In this document: positions 13,001-26,800 of the stretch, one piece after another | How the letters are laid out: the number at the start of each line of letters is the position of its first letter | Position numbering within the stretch: the stretch's first letter is position 1 | Assembly (NCBI GenBank): GCA_018697195.1 | Contig: CM031879.1 | Coordinates: 27,352,839 to 27,416,838 of the forward strand | Reading direction: 5' to 3' | Source of the DNA: Certhia americana | Lineage: Eukaryota; Chordata; Aves; Passeriformes; Certhiidae | Length of the DNA: 64,000 nucleotides | The notes under the pieces: generated by a model | Told to the model about the DNA's origin: nothing | The model's input: only the letters and a program-made list of their open reading frames with translations | Databases searched by the model: none | Program-made: the position numbers and the translations under genes

Positions 13001-13436
13001 ATTGTTTTTGTTGCTGTTCAAGAAACAGTTTGTGGTATTTTTTTTCAAACAACAGAGTGCCTCAGATGTGTTTTTTATCTTTTGTTGGAGAAAATTCTTG
13101 GTGTGGTTGGAAAGAAAAATCTCAAAAATGTGACCCCTCATGTTTCAGAAGCCAGACCAGACATAAGAAGACTTCAAATGATTGTTTTTATAATCTTATT
13201 ATTTCAAGGTCAGTATCATGATATGGTTATCATGAAACAATTTAGAAAGCCTAGAGCTGATGCTAAGAAAAAAAATTGCCACATTTTCATAAAGAATTGT
13301 AATCCAAACCAGGATAATAAACTATACTAGTAAATTACAAGTACATACGTCTTTTAAGAATATGTAACTTAAATTTGACTCTATTTACAATAAAGAAATA
13401 AAGTGAAACTGCAGAAAATCCCATTGCTGGCATGGT

Positions 13437-13550
13437 TATTATTTTGTTTTGTTTGGTTTGGTTTTGGCTATTGTTTGTTTAAGTTTTTGGTTTTGTTTTG
13501 TTCGCCTGTTTGTTTGGGTTTTTTTGGTTTTGGAGTGGGTTTTTTTTTGT
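13437..13550. repeat. T/G-rich low-complexity tract
   Basis: Irregular TTTTG, TTTGG and TTTGT units with very few C or A bases. It is simple low-complexity DNA without a fixed period. Confidence 0.85.
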
Positions 13551-16500
13551 AAAGAGAGGAAATAGAATAAACAAGAAGATAATACATTAAGCAAACATTT
13601 GTTAATGATCACTTTGAATTTCAGACTTCCTTACTTGTTAACAGTTTCAAATTCACTGTGGTAAAGTGTCTAGATAAATCAACAAGGTATGTGTGATTTT
13701 AAATAAAATAAAAAAAAATAGATTTAAAAAGAATGGAAATTGATTTTAGTAACTGTGGCAGTAAAAGCAACATGTAGAGGAAAGAGAATTTTCCTACTTT
13801 GCATGTGAATTAATTGAATCCCAGGGAAGGAAATGGAAGGACAAAAATCTGCAGCTGGGTGAGGTAGAGAAACAATTTTGGCTGTGAAATAGGTTTCAAC
13901 TAATTCTAGAAATGTCTCCTTGCAAATGAGGATAGCATAAGTGGTGGGAAGCCGAAAAATGAGGAGTCCTGTCATTTTAAACACATTACTCCAAGCTGGG
14001 CTCAAATATCTGGACATTAATGAAGGCAACTCTTTTGAAAAAAGAACAACATTTTGGATCAATAAAGTGAAAATTTACTTTTAAATCTCTTCAAAAAGAA
14101 ACGTGTTCTTCTATTTGATGTTGAAGGAGTTGGGATTCTGGAAGGACTCCTGGGTCTTTACTTAGACATGGAATTAGCACATTACATGTCACAAATGACA
14201 TCAGAAATGCTGGTACATGGAACATGCCCAGCAATGTTCTTGTTCACGTGAGCCAGCTGGCCAGGAGCAGCTGTGTCTGTTCTGTGAGTCTCCCCAGGCT
14301 CCAAAATGGGAGGACCATGCACAAGTCTCCTCACAGGAACAAGCTTTAGAAAATTTTGTGGGCAAGATTGTGTCTTGGAAATGTCTGACAGAATGAGACA
14401 GCCAAAAGTGTGACAGGGAGGGGTATCAGCAGTGTGATAGTTGGGCTCCAGCTCCCAGGCACAGTTAAATTTCCTTGTACAGACATATGGAGGCTGCCCA
14501 AAGCCTCATTCAGAAGCCCAGCCTAAGCACTCAATAGCTTTAGACAGCTAAAAGAATGGTGGCTGCCGTGGCAGTATGTCTTCAGACTCCTTACTCAGTT
14601 AAATTAGGTGAGCGTGCACTGCACACACCGCCCCATTTCAGTGCTTCCTACACCTCAGGAGCCACAGAGCCCCTGAGAACAGGCTGCCTAAATCTCTCAT
14701 CACTCTCTTAATGGGAGATATCCCGCCGGGAACCTAACTCCAAGCACAGCAGGCTGCCTGGCGGCAGCCCACAACCACCACCGTGCCCCTCAGCTCCCGA
14801 GAGGCATGGGAGCCTCATTAGGCAGGAGCAATGTCCCCCTTTGGTATCCCTGTAACTTGCAGTATTTCCTTCTGGAAAAGAGAGATGGCCCACTTTCTCT
14901 CTCAGACCTTTCACATGTCGAATGCTGAGGCAAAAAAAGAGGGCTGCATGAGGCTATTCTATACTTTAAGTAATTGCCTAGATATGTATCCAATTTTCTT
15001 CCAACATACAAAAATGCAGACTGAAGGATGCTATGCTTAGCAGAAGGTTATTTTCCTTGTATGACTACTGGTTACTTTGGAGGCAAGGGGTCAGGCATTT
15101 GATTAGATGAATTACAACTTAAAGCTCCGTAGTATAAACTATGTCGTGCCCCAGGCTTCTCAAAACAAGGCACTCTATTTTAACTCATAATGGGTAGCTG
15201 GATTCAGTAAATGGCCTAATCACAACAACATAAATATTTATGGGAAAATTTTTCTAATTAAGGTATGAGCTTGTTTAGATGTTATCAGTTAGAAAGGGCT
15301 TTCCCAACAAGAACATGGCTGTTAAGAGACATTAGGAAATGGTTAAACTCCAAGGGATTAAAAGGTCATTGAGGTGGCAACATGCAGAGCCTATTATGGT
15401 TGAAATTTAGCTTGCATTCATGTCTGACATGTCTCCTACATATGGAATTAAAAGACCATCCTCAATGCAGAAAAACAAAACTTTAATTTCTTTTATTCTT
15501 TGAAAAATGAAGTTATGTTACTGATGTATGGTTTATGATCATTTTAGAAATTAAACTATCTCAAAATAGTTCTTTGAATTCTTGCTTTATGCTTAGCTGT
15601 ATTAAAACTTGTATGTACCTCAGTAGTGATGTTTGCAAAATAAATATCCAATAATCTCATAATTTGTTCCCAGAACCTGAGTCACACAGTGACTTTAGAT
15701 TTAGAAAAGTTAGGTTTAACATAGTTTAATGTCCTTTAATGATGTTGTTCTTTGCTGATGTTGAGAGTGATGATGGTGGCATGGATAACAAATTCAGGAT
15801 AAACTATATTTTGGTAACCGTGTTTTTCAGGTCTCACGTTACAAGCACCGAATAACAATATATTGATCAGATTCAGAGCCTTGTTATGCCAGCATAGTTC
15901 TTAAGTAATTTCAGTGCCTTTAGGAAAATTGGTCTAGCTTTACTCTAGTATAATTGTCAGAGGAATTCATCCCTTAAAGTAAAATTTGTAAGCTTAGAGG
16001 AAAATAGCTGTATAAAACTGGTTTTGTGAAGTACAGGCAGAACTATTCCCCATGGGAAACAGTATGTAATTTCTGTGGGACTTCATTATTCTGCTATGAA
16101 GTATGTGTGTGTCTGCCATATGGTATTTTACTCTTAAGGTATAACTCAAAAGGAAAGCTCAGAAAAAGAAAAGAGAATGTTCTATAAACCCTCTGCCTCT
16201 GAAAAAAATTTACATATTTTAAAACATTGCAGTGAGAAAGTATGAGGTATAGAAATCTAAATGGCATCAATAGAATGATTGATTATATCTGGCTATATTT
16301 TTGAAGTCAACATCTGTAAGAAGTTTCAAGATCAGGCACAAGGAGATAAACATTGCTGCTTTCCTGATGTAATGAAATCCGTACTGTTTGTTAGTTGATA
16401 TCAACTGCAACCAAACTGGACGCAGAACTACAATTTCATGTGAAGACAGTTTGGTTCATTTAGAATGGCTTCTTAGCCCAAACCAGGATGTGACAGCTGT

Positions 16501-18492
16501 GACCTTGCAAAAGACATCTACACAGCAAAGACCTCGGTAGATACTGCTGAAAACTATAAAATGGCATGTTCAGAGAGTGATGGTGTGCAAATGTTGAATC
16601 AATCAGGTCTGGGTTTTTTCCTTCTCTTCTGACTAACCTGTTATAGATGAACAGTTCCTTGCTTTTATACACAAGTGCCATAGCTTAGAGAACTGGGGCT
16701 ATCAGTTCAAATGGCACAGGCCATTGCAAATTCTCCACAACAAAAAGGAATATTTGGAGGAAAGCAACATGGTATGCAGTTCCTGTTTGACTTAGATGAG
16801 TCTGTATGCAGCAGAAAACTGAAATATAAGGAAATGAAAAGTAGCTGGTTTGAAGGCCTGGGAATTTGGGGAGCTTGCTGGATGCTGTTCAAGACCCAGT
16901 GGCCTCAGTCCCAGGAACCTGTGTGCTGCTTGTGTTCATGCTGTGCCTCCAGAACCATTAGTTGGAGGACTATGTGCTGACTGATCTCCCAGAAGTACAA
17001 ATTTGATCTGGCCCAAGAACAGGCACATGATCACATTTCTGTCAAATTAGCCAGAACACACCATACAGAACTGTCATGGAGTTTATGTTGGCTTTACACC
17101 AGCTGGGGGAGGATGAATGACTTTCAGTACAGCCTAAGTTAGTGGTGTGGAGCAACAGTACCTGGTGTAAACTGACGTCTGCTTGATGCTGATAATCCAT
17201 TAGCATTTCTGGAAATATCTGAATGTGTGGTATTATATCTGAATAATGAGTTTTGTCTGACAGTTGCAGCATTTCCTGTGCAATAGTAGGAGTTTCAAAG
17301 GGTGGAAGTACTTTTCTGCTGAACTTCAGTTTCAGTTTTTACCTGTTCTTCTACAAAGAAGAAATTATTTAGTGATGATTTTCTTTGCTATTTAGTGTTT
17401 CTATGGGTGGAGTGGTACTCAACGATGTGCACTGAAAAACAGTATTGAGATGCCAAAAGTAAATTGAGCCTGAGGCTCCTGTTTTCCTGACACTTTCAGT
17501 GACCCTCAATCATAAATAACTGTATTACTGGGCAGCTATTGCCCACACTGCTAGAAATCTATAGATGGGCTTACTGAATGTCTCTTAGGCATATGAATAT
17601 TTCACCTTTCACAGAAAACAATGATATTTGAATTTTCAAAAAATTTGGCCAGGAAGGAATCAGTGTGTTAAATTACTGATGCCTTATTTTCCAAGTCAAC
17701 ATGAGAACACACAAGAAGAGAAATCATACTAGAGGGACAACTATCACAGCACAGGGATAAAATAAGACATGATGTGTGCACTTCATCACATGGCTGCAAG
17801 CCCATTTGGACAGAGTCTTGTAAGTTCATCTCTCACCCCTAAGTGGATGTGCAGTCAAGGAGCGTTCACATCATCTTTCCTCATTTCCAGTTTCCATCCT
17901 GGCCAAGAGTTTCTCAGATCTCATACAAAATCACTGTACTTCAGGCATTTCTAAATAAAACCAAACTCCGACTAGAGACCATTGCATTTTGCAAGCCCAC
18001 TTCATTTTCTAGACATATGGTTCCCCTAAAAGTTTTAGTATTATGCAGCGTTCCTGTAAGGGTGACTGGACACATGGATGGTGGGAGGAGGAGGAGGAGG
18101 AGGCTGGGCAGGGAGCCAGCCCGAGAGGAATGAGATGTCTCCTACTGCACTGTGCCTACCATACAGAGGAGGACCAACAATAAACCATTTCCTACAGAAT
18201 GATTAACATTTGTAGCAGGTCCCCTCCAAGCCTCCAACAGCTCCCATTCTCTGGGTACAACTGAAGCCATCAGTAATTTTTAGATTGTGCTTAAAATTTA
18301 CTGTAGTAATTTTAATGGGAATTAGCAACCATATTTCATTGCAATAATTTATTGCATGTCTAAAAGCACCCACAGAAGTGGCCTTCCTTCATCACTATAT
18401 TGTACTGTCACTTCAGGAAAAGAAGGTTCTTCTGTCTACAGCCTTGGCACCAGATGGCTTCCTGGAAGTCTTGCTTCTATAAGTGGATGAAA

Positions 18493-18635
18493 GGTGGATG
18501 AAACCTGATGTCATGTTTATACTGAACAGTGTGAGACAAAGGTGGATGAAACCTGATGCCATGTTTATACTGAACAGTGTGAGACAAAGGTGGATGAAAC
18601 GTGATGTCATGTTTATACTGACATCTTGAGACAAA
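18493..18635. repeat. 48-bp minisatellite, three copies
   Basis: Three head-to-tail units begin GGTGGATGAAAC at 18493, 18541 and 18589. Units 1 and 2 are 48 bp and differ at one base (TGATGTC versus TGATGCC). Unit 3 is 47 bp and diverged at its end (ACATCTTGAG instead of AACAGTGTGAG). A partial AAGTGGATGAAA precedes unit 1. Because the period is a multiple of three, the minus strand stays open through the array (frame 18413-18634) and encodes a repeating motif like SINMTSGFIHLCLTLF. I take the frame to be a by-product of the repeat. Confidence 0.92.
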
Positions 18636-20616
18636 CTGATTCCTGCCTAAGTCTCTTCAGAAGAATATAAAACATTAGACCTAGCTTTTCAGAAGAAATG
18701 CATGATTTTCAGTGTTTCAATTTTTGTCCAACTTTTACTCATTTTGAGCCAATTGCAAAGAGCCTGGCTTTCCAATCTGTATTGCTTCCAAGCAGCTAGA
18801 GGAACCCTACAGGCAGAGTTGCCCAGTCTTCTTAGCCATGTTCAAATATCTTGCACCCAATATACAGCTGTTTTGTCTGAGATTTAACTTCAAAAGCACA
18901 AAAGATTATTATAAAGGGACAGCAGTGGAAACAGCTAGATGGATGCCGATCTCAAATCCTTCTTGGAGTAAAGTGTCCTTAAAGTATTGTTTTCCATATC
19001 TATTTAAATTTTCAGAAATGGATAACTTGTTTGTCAGTGATGATGTAAGCAGAGGATTAGATTGGACCCTAAGTAAGAATGCTGGAAAACAGATTTCTCG
19101 GCTAAAAATGCATGTAAGATGAAACCTGGAGAAAAAACCCAATTGTGTGCAAGGCACATTTTCCCATGTTACATAGCAGAACATGAGTGGAAACATGAAA
19201 AGCAGACTGATTAAAGAGCAAAAGAAATGTCAAAGTATCTGATTTAATACAGCACTTCTATTAGGAGGGCAGTGACCTTTTCCAAAGCTGAATTCTGCAC
19301 ACAAGTAGAGCCCCTTGAAAACAGAGTATTTGAGTGTGACACAATGGTTGACCTTCACAGACGCTCTACCAGGAACCAAGTCTTCTCCCGCAGGGTCAAG
19401 GGTGCATACGGAAGGAAAGGTGGCAGCTCCACAGAATGGTCCCATGACAGTGTAACTGGAGGACAGAGTCCTCCAAAACTGGGGTATTAGGGTGCCTAAT
19501 GCAGAAATCCCATACACCTGCAAATTTGGTAGAAGAGGTTTATGTGGATGATGCAGCTGACCTACAGTTATCAAATTAGCCAGTTAGGGCTGTGTAGATG
19601 TTGAGAGGAAGAGCTGCAGCTCTTCCACTGTTGCAGAGCTTGCCTGTGCTTCTGCATGTTCTAAGCATTACCAAAGAGGTGAAACTTCCATATTTAAAAG
19701 CAGTTAATTTTGTAAAATTACTTCTCAAAATGTGACATTTTTCCTCTCCTGTTTAAACTGCAGACAGTCAATTTTAAATTTTAGCAATATGCTTTTTCCT
19801 AGTAGCTTTCTCGGAAACTTTATGGGCGCTTAATCCAAGCCTAAAATGAGAAGCTACCAGACCCTACTTCTCTTAATTGCAACAGCATGAGCTGCTTGCT
19901 GTAATTCATTATGTTACATTTGGGGGTAAAAGAATTCACACTCCAACCTTTCCCCTCAGAATGCCATGTGTATTATACTGATAAAAGCAGTGGAGAGATT
20001 TGCACCAAACTGCAATTTCCCAGTGCCTTGCTAAAGTCCTGAAGATAAGTAGGCACCTGGGGGGGGGTCCCTTCCTATGCTGTGAAGGTAAAAGCCCTTC
20101 ACCAGTTTGTACCCACAGAGACAGCATCTTCACTCTCAGCAGTTTTTCCATTACCTTGTAAAAGTGCTGGGAGTTATCAGTGGAGTATGAAGAAACTGGC
20201 TGCTCTAGAAGTATTTACTTTTTATACAGCATTTGCACCTTTCTAACCTGTGGAGAATAAAGCAACAGCAGAGATGGTTTAATTCAATGTTTTCAACATG
20301 TTTTGAGATACCAGTTTTGAAAGAGGTGCTATGCAAATGGAAAAAACCAAGATCATTTGTGTGATATTACAGACACATGCAAAATAGGAATTTGTTTTGA
20401 TGGTAACAGCAATGATGACACAATCCTCTGCCTTGTGTGCTAATTGATCCATCAACAGACTGCACCACACCTCTGCTTTTCCTCCATATGGTGTATTAGT
20501 AATTAGGGCATTTGAGTTTATTTTCTGGAGGTGGCTGAGTACTTCTAAGTCAATTAAACTATTTTCAATATTCAAAGACTTCTTACGTATTTATTTTTTA
20601 TTTTCACTCTTTACAG
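18636..20616. other. non-coding stretch, nothing supported
   Basis: AT-rich with short open frames of at most 114 codons (19230-19574 minus) and no recognised family. A run of nine G bases lies at 20059-20067. Confidence 0.55.
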
Positions 20617-20874
20617 AAGAATTTTGACTATATGGCAAATACTTTTCAGGATGATAATGCAATTGTTTATGCTTGGATTAACCTGTCAGTTGGAAAAAAG
20701 CAAAACAGTGCAAGAGGATCAGAGAAACAGTCTAAGTCTTATGCAGATGCTTTTGTTAGAGATACTCTCAATCTTCTTAACATGTCAGTCAATTTCAAAA
20801 CTGAAATGGAAAACCTTAGCTTCTTTTTTAATTTCTATTTCTTTTCCTGCATCTTGAAACTGACTATTCAATGA
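20617..20874 (+). other. exon-like open frame, unrecognised
   Basis: A pyrimidine-rich stretch ending in TTTACAG (up to 20616) looks like a splice acceptor. It is followed by a frame open for 85 codons to a TGA at 20872-20874. The first in-frame ATG is at 20632 (MANTFQDDNAIVYAW...). The peptide is mostly hydrophilic, with a hydrophobic phenylalanine-rich end (LSFFFNFYFFSC). There is no AATAAA close behind, no obvious donor inside, and no family match. It could be a chance open frame beside a pyrimidine tract, and I think chance is more likely. Confidence 0.12.
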
Positions 20875-23800
20875 TTGAAGTATTTCTGAACTCTAGGAAG
20901 AAAAAAAAAAAAAAAGAAATTAGGTAAAAGTACTAAACATGGTTCTACAATTAATATGTAAATCGGGCTGATAATTCCTGGCTAAGACAACAGCTGCTGT
21001 TCATGGACCCAGTGCTGCTGAGAGCAGCATGCTGCTGCCATGCCACTGCCATGCTGGCCTGCAGCATCAAAGCTGCAAGGCTGAAGCCTCAGCAGGGCTG
21101 AGGACACATGGCTGTGCTTGAGTCTCCTGTCTGTGAAGGCTTTGCCTTTGGCTAAATGCCTCTTTGAGGTCCTGGCTGTGGTCCTGGAGTGAGCCCTGCT
21201 GCTGAAGCTGCTGCTTGACACTGATAAGCCTCCAGGAGCCCAGCTGCTGGTGACTTGCAGCCACATCCAGCCTCACTGCAAGTGCAGACTAATTAGACCT
21301 ATTAAACAACTTCATTTTCCCCTCCAGCAGTTGATATCTCAATTCAGATCTTCATTACTAGGGGTTAATAATTCAGGCAAAGAAACACACTTGGGACTTC
21401 AATTTGATAAAACATGGGGACCTTTTTTCCTTCCCAGTTGAAATAAATATTGTGAATGTAAAATCCTAGGGAAAAAAAACCCCTCAAGTCATCCAAATCC
21501 ATTCATGGGTAGTTATATACCTCATGAGCACCGTGGCAAGGAGATGCCTGAATATCTATTGGGTAGTCAGACTCTTGTGAAGGGTACTTATTTTTCTGTC
21601 ACTTGAAAGGCCATGTTGTTAGCCCCAGAGGAAGCATATTTAAATGAGAAAGCTCATTTCCCTTACGGGTTACAGGCAATTAGCACCACAACATTTGGAT
21701 TATATTTCTGGCATTTAGAATAATGCACAGAAGTTGGAAAAACTTGATTTTTTTTGTACAACTCATTTGGGTTAAGAAACTGTTTAAAAATGGAAAACTG
21801 TTCACTCTGCTGTGTTAACCATGATAGGCAGGGCCCAGCAGGTCCCTGCTCCCTGCCATCCCTGCCAGTTGTTTGCAGCAAAGACTAGTTTTCTCAGGAA
21901 GATGCTCTAACATCTGGTCCACATCTCTCAGGACTCGGGACCCATGGGGCTTTCGCAAGAACAAGTTTCAAGCCCTTCACAACAAGGAGTAAATCACTAC
22001 TGAAACTGTGCATTCATTAGCTATTTTCCTTCCACTGGCTGCATTGCAAGAGTAAACTCCAAAACAACAGAAATCAAAGATGTATTTTTATTATTTTTGT
22101 TTTCTGGCACAATTATCACCACCAGTTTAGGCAGGGAACATGTTGTGGAAATTGTCTGCTCCCTGGATCCCACTTCCCTTTTGTTCACTCCCACCGAGCT
22201 GGCACGACTCCCTAGCCGTGGGCTCCAGGGGCTGCAGGGGAACGCCATGCTGCCGACACTCCCCACACTCCCTCTCAGAGCCTCTGGAGACATTTCTGGC
22301 CTTTTCAACCCTGCCTTGTCTCTGCCAGCACAGTTGAGCTGAGGGCAGTGCTCTGCTGAGTTCGCTTTCTGCATTGGTCTTCAGGAATGTTTAGGGCTTG
22401 CAATGTACATCACCTTTTCAAAAAAAATGGGGCGTGTGGCAGGCTATCCACATAATTACCCTCCAAAATAGCCTGGAAAATAGCAGCTAATAAATATTGT
22501 GAATGTCTGCAGAAGGATTTCATTAAGACTGCACTTTTGGAAACGAACTCCGAACTTTGTTTGATGTCTCTTCTTGTAAGTGATATTTTGAAGAAATCCC
22601 TTAGCAGTTTTGTGGCTTAATGGCCCCACACACATGAAGAATATTTGTGACATGGAGCAGCAAAGTATGTCTCCAGCTGAAGTGTCAAGAACATCCAGGA
22701 CTGGAGAGACAGATCACAGGGTTCTGCTGATTTATTCATCCCATTTTATCTTGACAGACACAGACAAAAATCGATCACAAAGGACACCAAAATCACTACA
22801 GATGCAGACGGAGAGAGAACCCTTTTTCTTCCTTTACCTCTCCCTAGCTCTCTGTCAACACCTAGCAGAGGATATTTCTAAGCTGGGAAACAGTGCATCC
22901 TTCCATTTCTCCCCAACTCCAGAAAGCAAACAAGCAACACCTCACCTTACTACCAGGGTTCAATGCGGAAAATGGTCTGCTCCCATGCTCCCATCCACAG
23001 GATGATATCATAGTCTGTAGTTAGCTCTTACCTTCATTTTAAACTGCCACATGCTCTGAAAATCCATTACAAATGGGTAATAGGAATACTTGCATGAATT
23101 TGTGGTTAATATCTAACATGGTATATTACTTTTTTGGTGATTTGACCTGACTACTTCATGTTGCTTTCCTGTGTTGTAGAGCCTCTGTGAGCAAGAAGCA
23201 GCCCTACAAAGAAGGTGTGAGCCTTTCCAGCAGCCAGCACTGAGACACCTGCACCCTCACACTTCTAGCAATGTGAATGATCTGACAAAACCAGACTTTT
23301 GTCATCAGGCATGTCTGGAGAACGAACTTGCTGATATAACATTGCTGGACAGGATGTAGAATCCTGAGGTATCTAGCCTAGCTATGCCAATGGACACCTT
23401 CTACCACGGATAGGGTGGTTTTCCACCAGTTGCCAGTAGATTCCCCAGAGATGTGGTTGGTTTCCCAGGCAGCCACAAAAAGAGAGGATGTAAACAATTT
23501 TGCAAGGTCTGTATAAAGCACTGATGCACATCCAGGGAGAGAGGTGGAAATTGTGCGTCCTGACCAAATCCGATATTCTTTGGATGGAGACCCCATTCCC
23601 CTTGAAACCAGTGTGAACTCTGTTAGTGACTTTAATGTCACCTCACCCTGTAGGTCTCTAGGTGGTATTTTTCAGTCTTCAGGGTTAGTAAAGTGCTACA
23701 TATCCTTGAACATCAAGGCATTCTGCCTGGCAACTGTGCATTGAAAAGTGGCCCTAGGTCTCCCACATACCATGACAAGATTGGATTCCTTTCTCCCTTT

Positions 23801-26800
23801 TGTGTTTTTGTTTTCCCCCAGTCTGCTTTCTTAGTGCAGATTATAAACAGTTTCAGACCAAGCTCTTACTGCAACTGCTAACATGTCTGGTACAGAGAGA
23901 GGGGTGGCTTTTAAATCCAACTGCATTCAACTATAATGCAGCTAAATACACAACCTGGATGCCAAAAGAGTCACCAGCATAACTACTTTGTCAAGTATCA
24001 GAAAGAAATAGTAGAGATAGTCAAATAGTACAAAGTAAAAGTAAAAGTAAAAAAAGGTGAGGGAAATAAATGCTTTATTCATACTTGTGCTCATACCAAC
24101 TAAAAAAACCCAACACAACAATATAAAACCACATAGATAAGTACTTTCCAAAGAAAATCTCCTGTGGTTAATGGAGGTGAAAACATATTGCACTGCCTGG
24201 TACACATATGATAAACCATTTCATTTTGCTGGAAGTGGTAGGTGATTTTTTTTTTTTTCTCTTACGAATTCATTTTAAATCATACCCATTAAAGTACAAA
24301 CTCTTTTCTAAAAATTTAACCCTCTGGGCATAGCAAAATGATAATATGGTTCATTCTTACTTTACATAACTTTCTCCTCCATTTATCTTTTAAGATGTAA
24401 AGGTATTTATCAAACTCATAAGCTTTCACATGCAGGGAGAACACTGTTCTCTCTAATATTAATAAAAAAATCTTCAGCATTCCTTTGAATTTCCTGTCAT
24501 ACAAAGGAGTTTTCAGACATGATAAGAAGAAGATTGAGGGGGCTGGAAATACAAAGTTCAAACCAGATATGCAAAGTTAAAACCAGATTTTGATTCAGGA
24601 TCTTCATAAATTTTTTTCTTGATTTTTGGGAAAATAACACTGCTGTGTCTTATCTCAATGTTTGTAGTTGAATCTTTTAATATCCAGTGCAATTTACAGC
24701 CTTTCCATTGTGGAATTCAGCCACTGAAATGCTATGTGGGAATGTTCTCATTGGGCAGCAAAAAGAGTACGATGGATACATCAAGCATATTGTTGCTTCC
24801 AGGTGTTGGCTCATTTTTATTAGTTACTCATGACCTTACCTGCCTCCTCAGAACTTCTTCCTTCTCAAAACCTGCAATTCAAGAAAAAGGAGCTGCCATT
24901 CAAGGCCCTGCTAGATTGGCTAAGGTGCTCGAGATGTTCTAGGAATAGAATAGATCTGACTTACAGGATATTCTTAAGTAAAAGCAACAAAAAAATAATT
25001 TTGTAATTATATATCTCTTCACAAAAGTAATAAACATATTCCTTACTTTTCCCAATTTTCTTTTAATGAGCAAATTAAAATATATTTTGGCATTATTTTG
25101 TGATCTTTTTCCATGGTGTGCCACTTTTTTTGAAACAAAATAACACTGAAGACCATTGATTCACAAAATCCTTTTTCTGTCTGGAAAAAACTGTAGCAAT
25201 TTTAGTTAAAATTAGAATCTAAAATTACCATAAGTGAAAACTGAAAGAATTTTTTTCCCAAATTGCTCACCATCTACAGATTCACAACAGTTTGTGAACA
25301 GCCAATGTACCAAATTTACCTTCCTCAGCGACAGATGAATATCAAGGAAATAAAACCCCCTTAAGAGCAATTAAAATATTTGTCTTTAAAAATATGTATT
25401 TATAAAGAACTCAATGTTATGAGCAGAAGCTCAAAACAAATTTATGCTGAATAATTACAAATAATAAGAGGGAAACTAGGAGTAGAGTTTCTGCTTAAGT
25501 TTCAAATATTTTGGCATTGTTGAATCTGTTCTGAAAACAACTCTAAAACATTCTTCTTTAAGTTGGATGGGAGCTGATGGAATACATGTGCTGTGTATTC
25601 TTGACCAAGTTACTGTTTCCAGACACAATGAAAATAGTTTCTAGGTGGTGGTTTTTAAGTCAAAAGATGAGTATTTGGTCCCATGTTAGAATTCTACAGA
25701 AAAATGCCTTTAATTCAAAATATGCATATTAAAGGTTGTAGATAAGTGTTTCAGCACCAAAGAGGGTTTTATAAACTCCCTGATTTCATTTACTTGTATT
25801 TTGGTTGGGGGATTGCATTTCAATAATAACTCCATGCAGAAATATGCTTTGGGCCATGTCAGTTTATAATGTCTGTGAACAGAGACACAGGAAGTTCTTG
25901 CTGTTATATTCAATAGCTGTTTCTATCCTGGCAGAGTTTTATTAAGATTCTTGGGGTGGGTGAGAGCCCATAGCACCTCAGCTGAATGCCTCTGGGTTTG
26001 ATCTTGGTCATCAAAGTCAAATGATTTTTCTTTACAGCTCTCCTGTCTGTTGAGGGTGTTGCATATGCATGCTGTTCCTCGTTGTTATCTTTCTCAGACT
26101 CAAGGCTGCCCAGCCAACAACTCCATTTCTCTGGATACAGTGATCCTGAGCACTGGGTTCTGGGACACTTGAAAGCACTCAGAGACATGGGCATGTCTCT
26201 CAGGGCAGGTTTGGTGGCTGGGATAGCTGTGCAGAAGCCCATGGAGGACAACAGACTCCTATCTTCCAGAGGCTGTCCAGCAAACCAGGAATCCTTGGCC
26301 TGCAGCAAACTGAGATAGAGGATATCCCAATCCAAAGGGAGCTACACAGCTCCTATTGTTTTATCTTTCAAGCCAGGTGTGACTGGAGCTGAGGACAGAA
26401 ATTTAATGCAGCTGGGAGGAGTTAGATGTCCTTTACTAACAGATAATTAAAGCAATTATTTCTTTATCCTGGTCTCCCAGAGCCACAATTTATACATGTG
26501 TGTAATAACTTCCTATCAATCACGCAGGAGTATTCCTGAACAAATGGGACCAGTATGTGGGCATCCTCCTCTGGTGTATACCAAAGTTAGCTCCTGCAGC
26601 AGCCCACTCTTTGTTCTTCCTTTCCTCATTGCAACCCCGTCCCTCCCCTCCCTGCCCCAAACAAGCATGATGTGGTCAGAATTCACAGAGACAACAGGAC
26701 AGAGAGTTGCTGGGAACTGGATTACTTTCAATCCATGATCAGGAGTAGGTGGGCCAGAGTTGGCCTGGATTTTTTCTGAGGGAGAGGAATAATTCTGAGA

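Larger units (their letters stand above)
9816..18492. other. non-coding stretch with minor structures
   Basis: Apart from the hairpin at 10038-10081 and the T/G-rich DNA near 13.5 kb, no gene or repeat family is recognised. The open frame at 12851-13330 (159 codons) begins with TTG, and the 112-codon minus frame at 13724-14062 has an ATG; neither shows a domain. A GC-richer patch lies near 14620-14830. A short GGA run lies at about 18079-18104. Confidence 0.55.

Noticed and set aside
12851..13330. 159-codon plus-strand open frame.
   Set aside because: It begins with TTG, has no domain or splice signals, and runs through AT-rich DNA; it is likely chance.
25910..26335. 141-codon minus-strand open frame with an ATG.
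   Set aside because: No recognised motif; a plus-strand frame overlaps the same GC-richer patch, as expected from low stop density.
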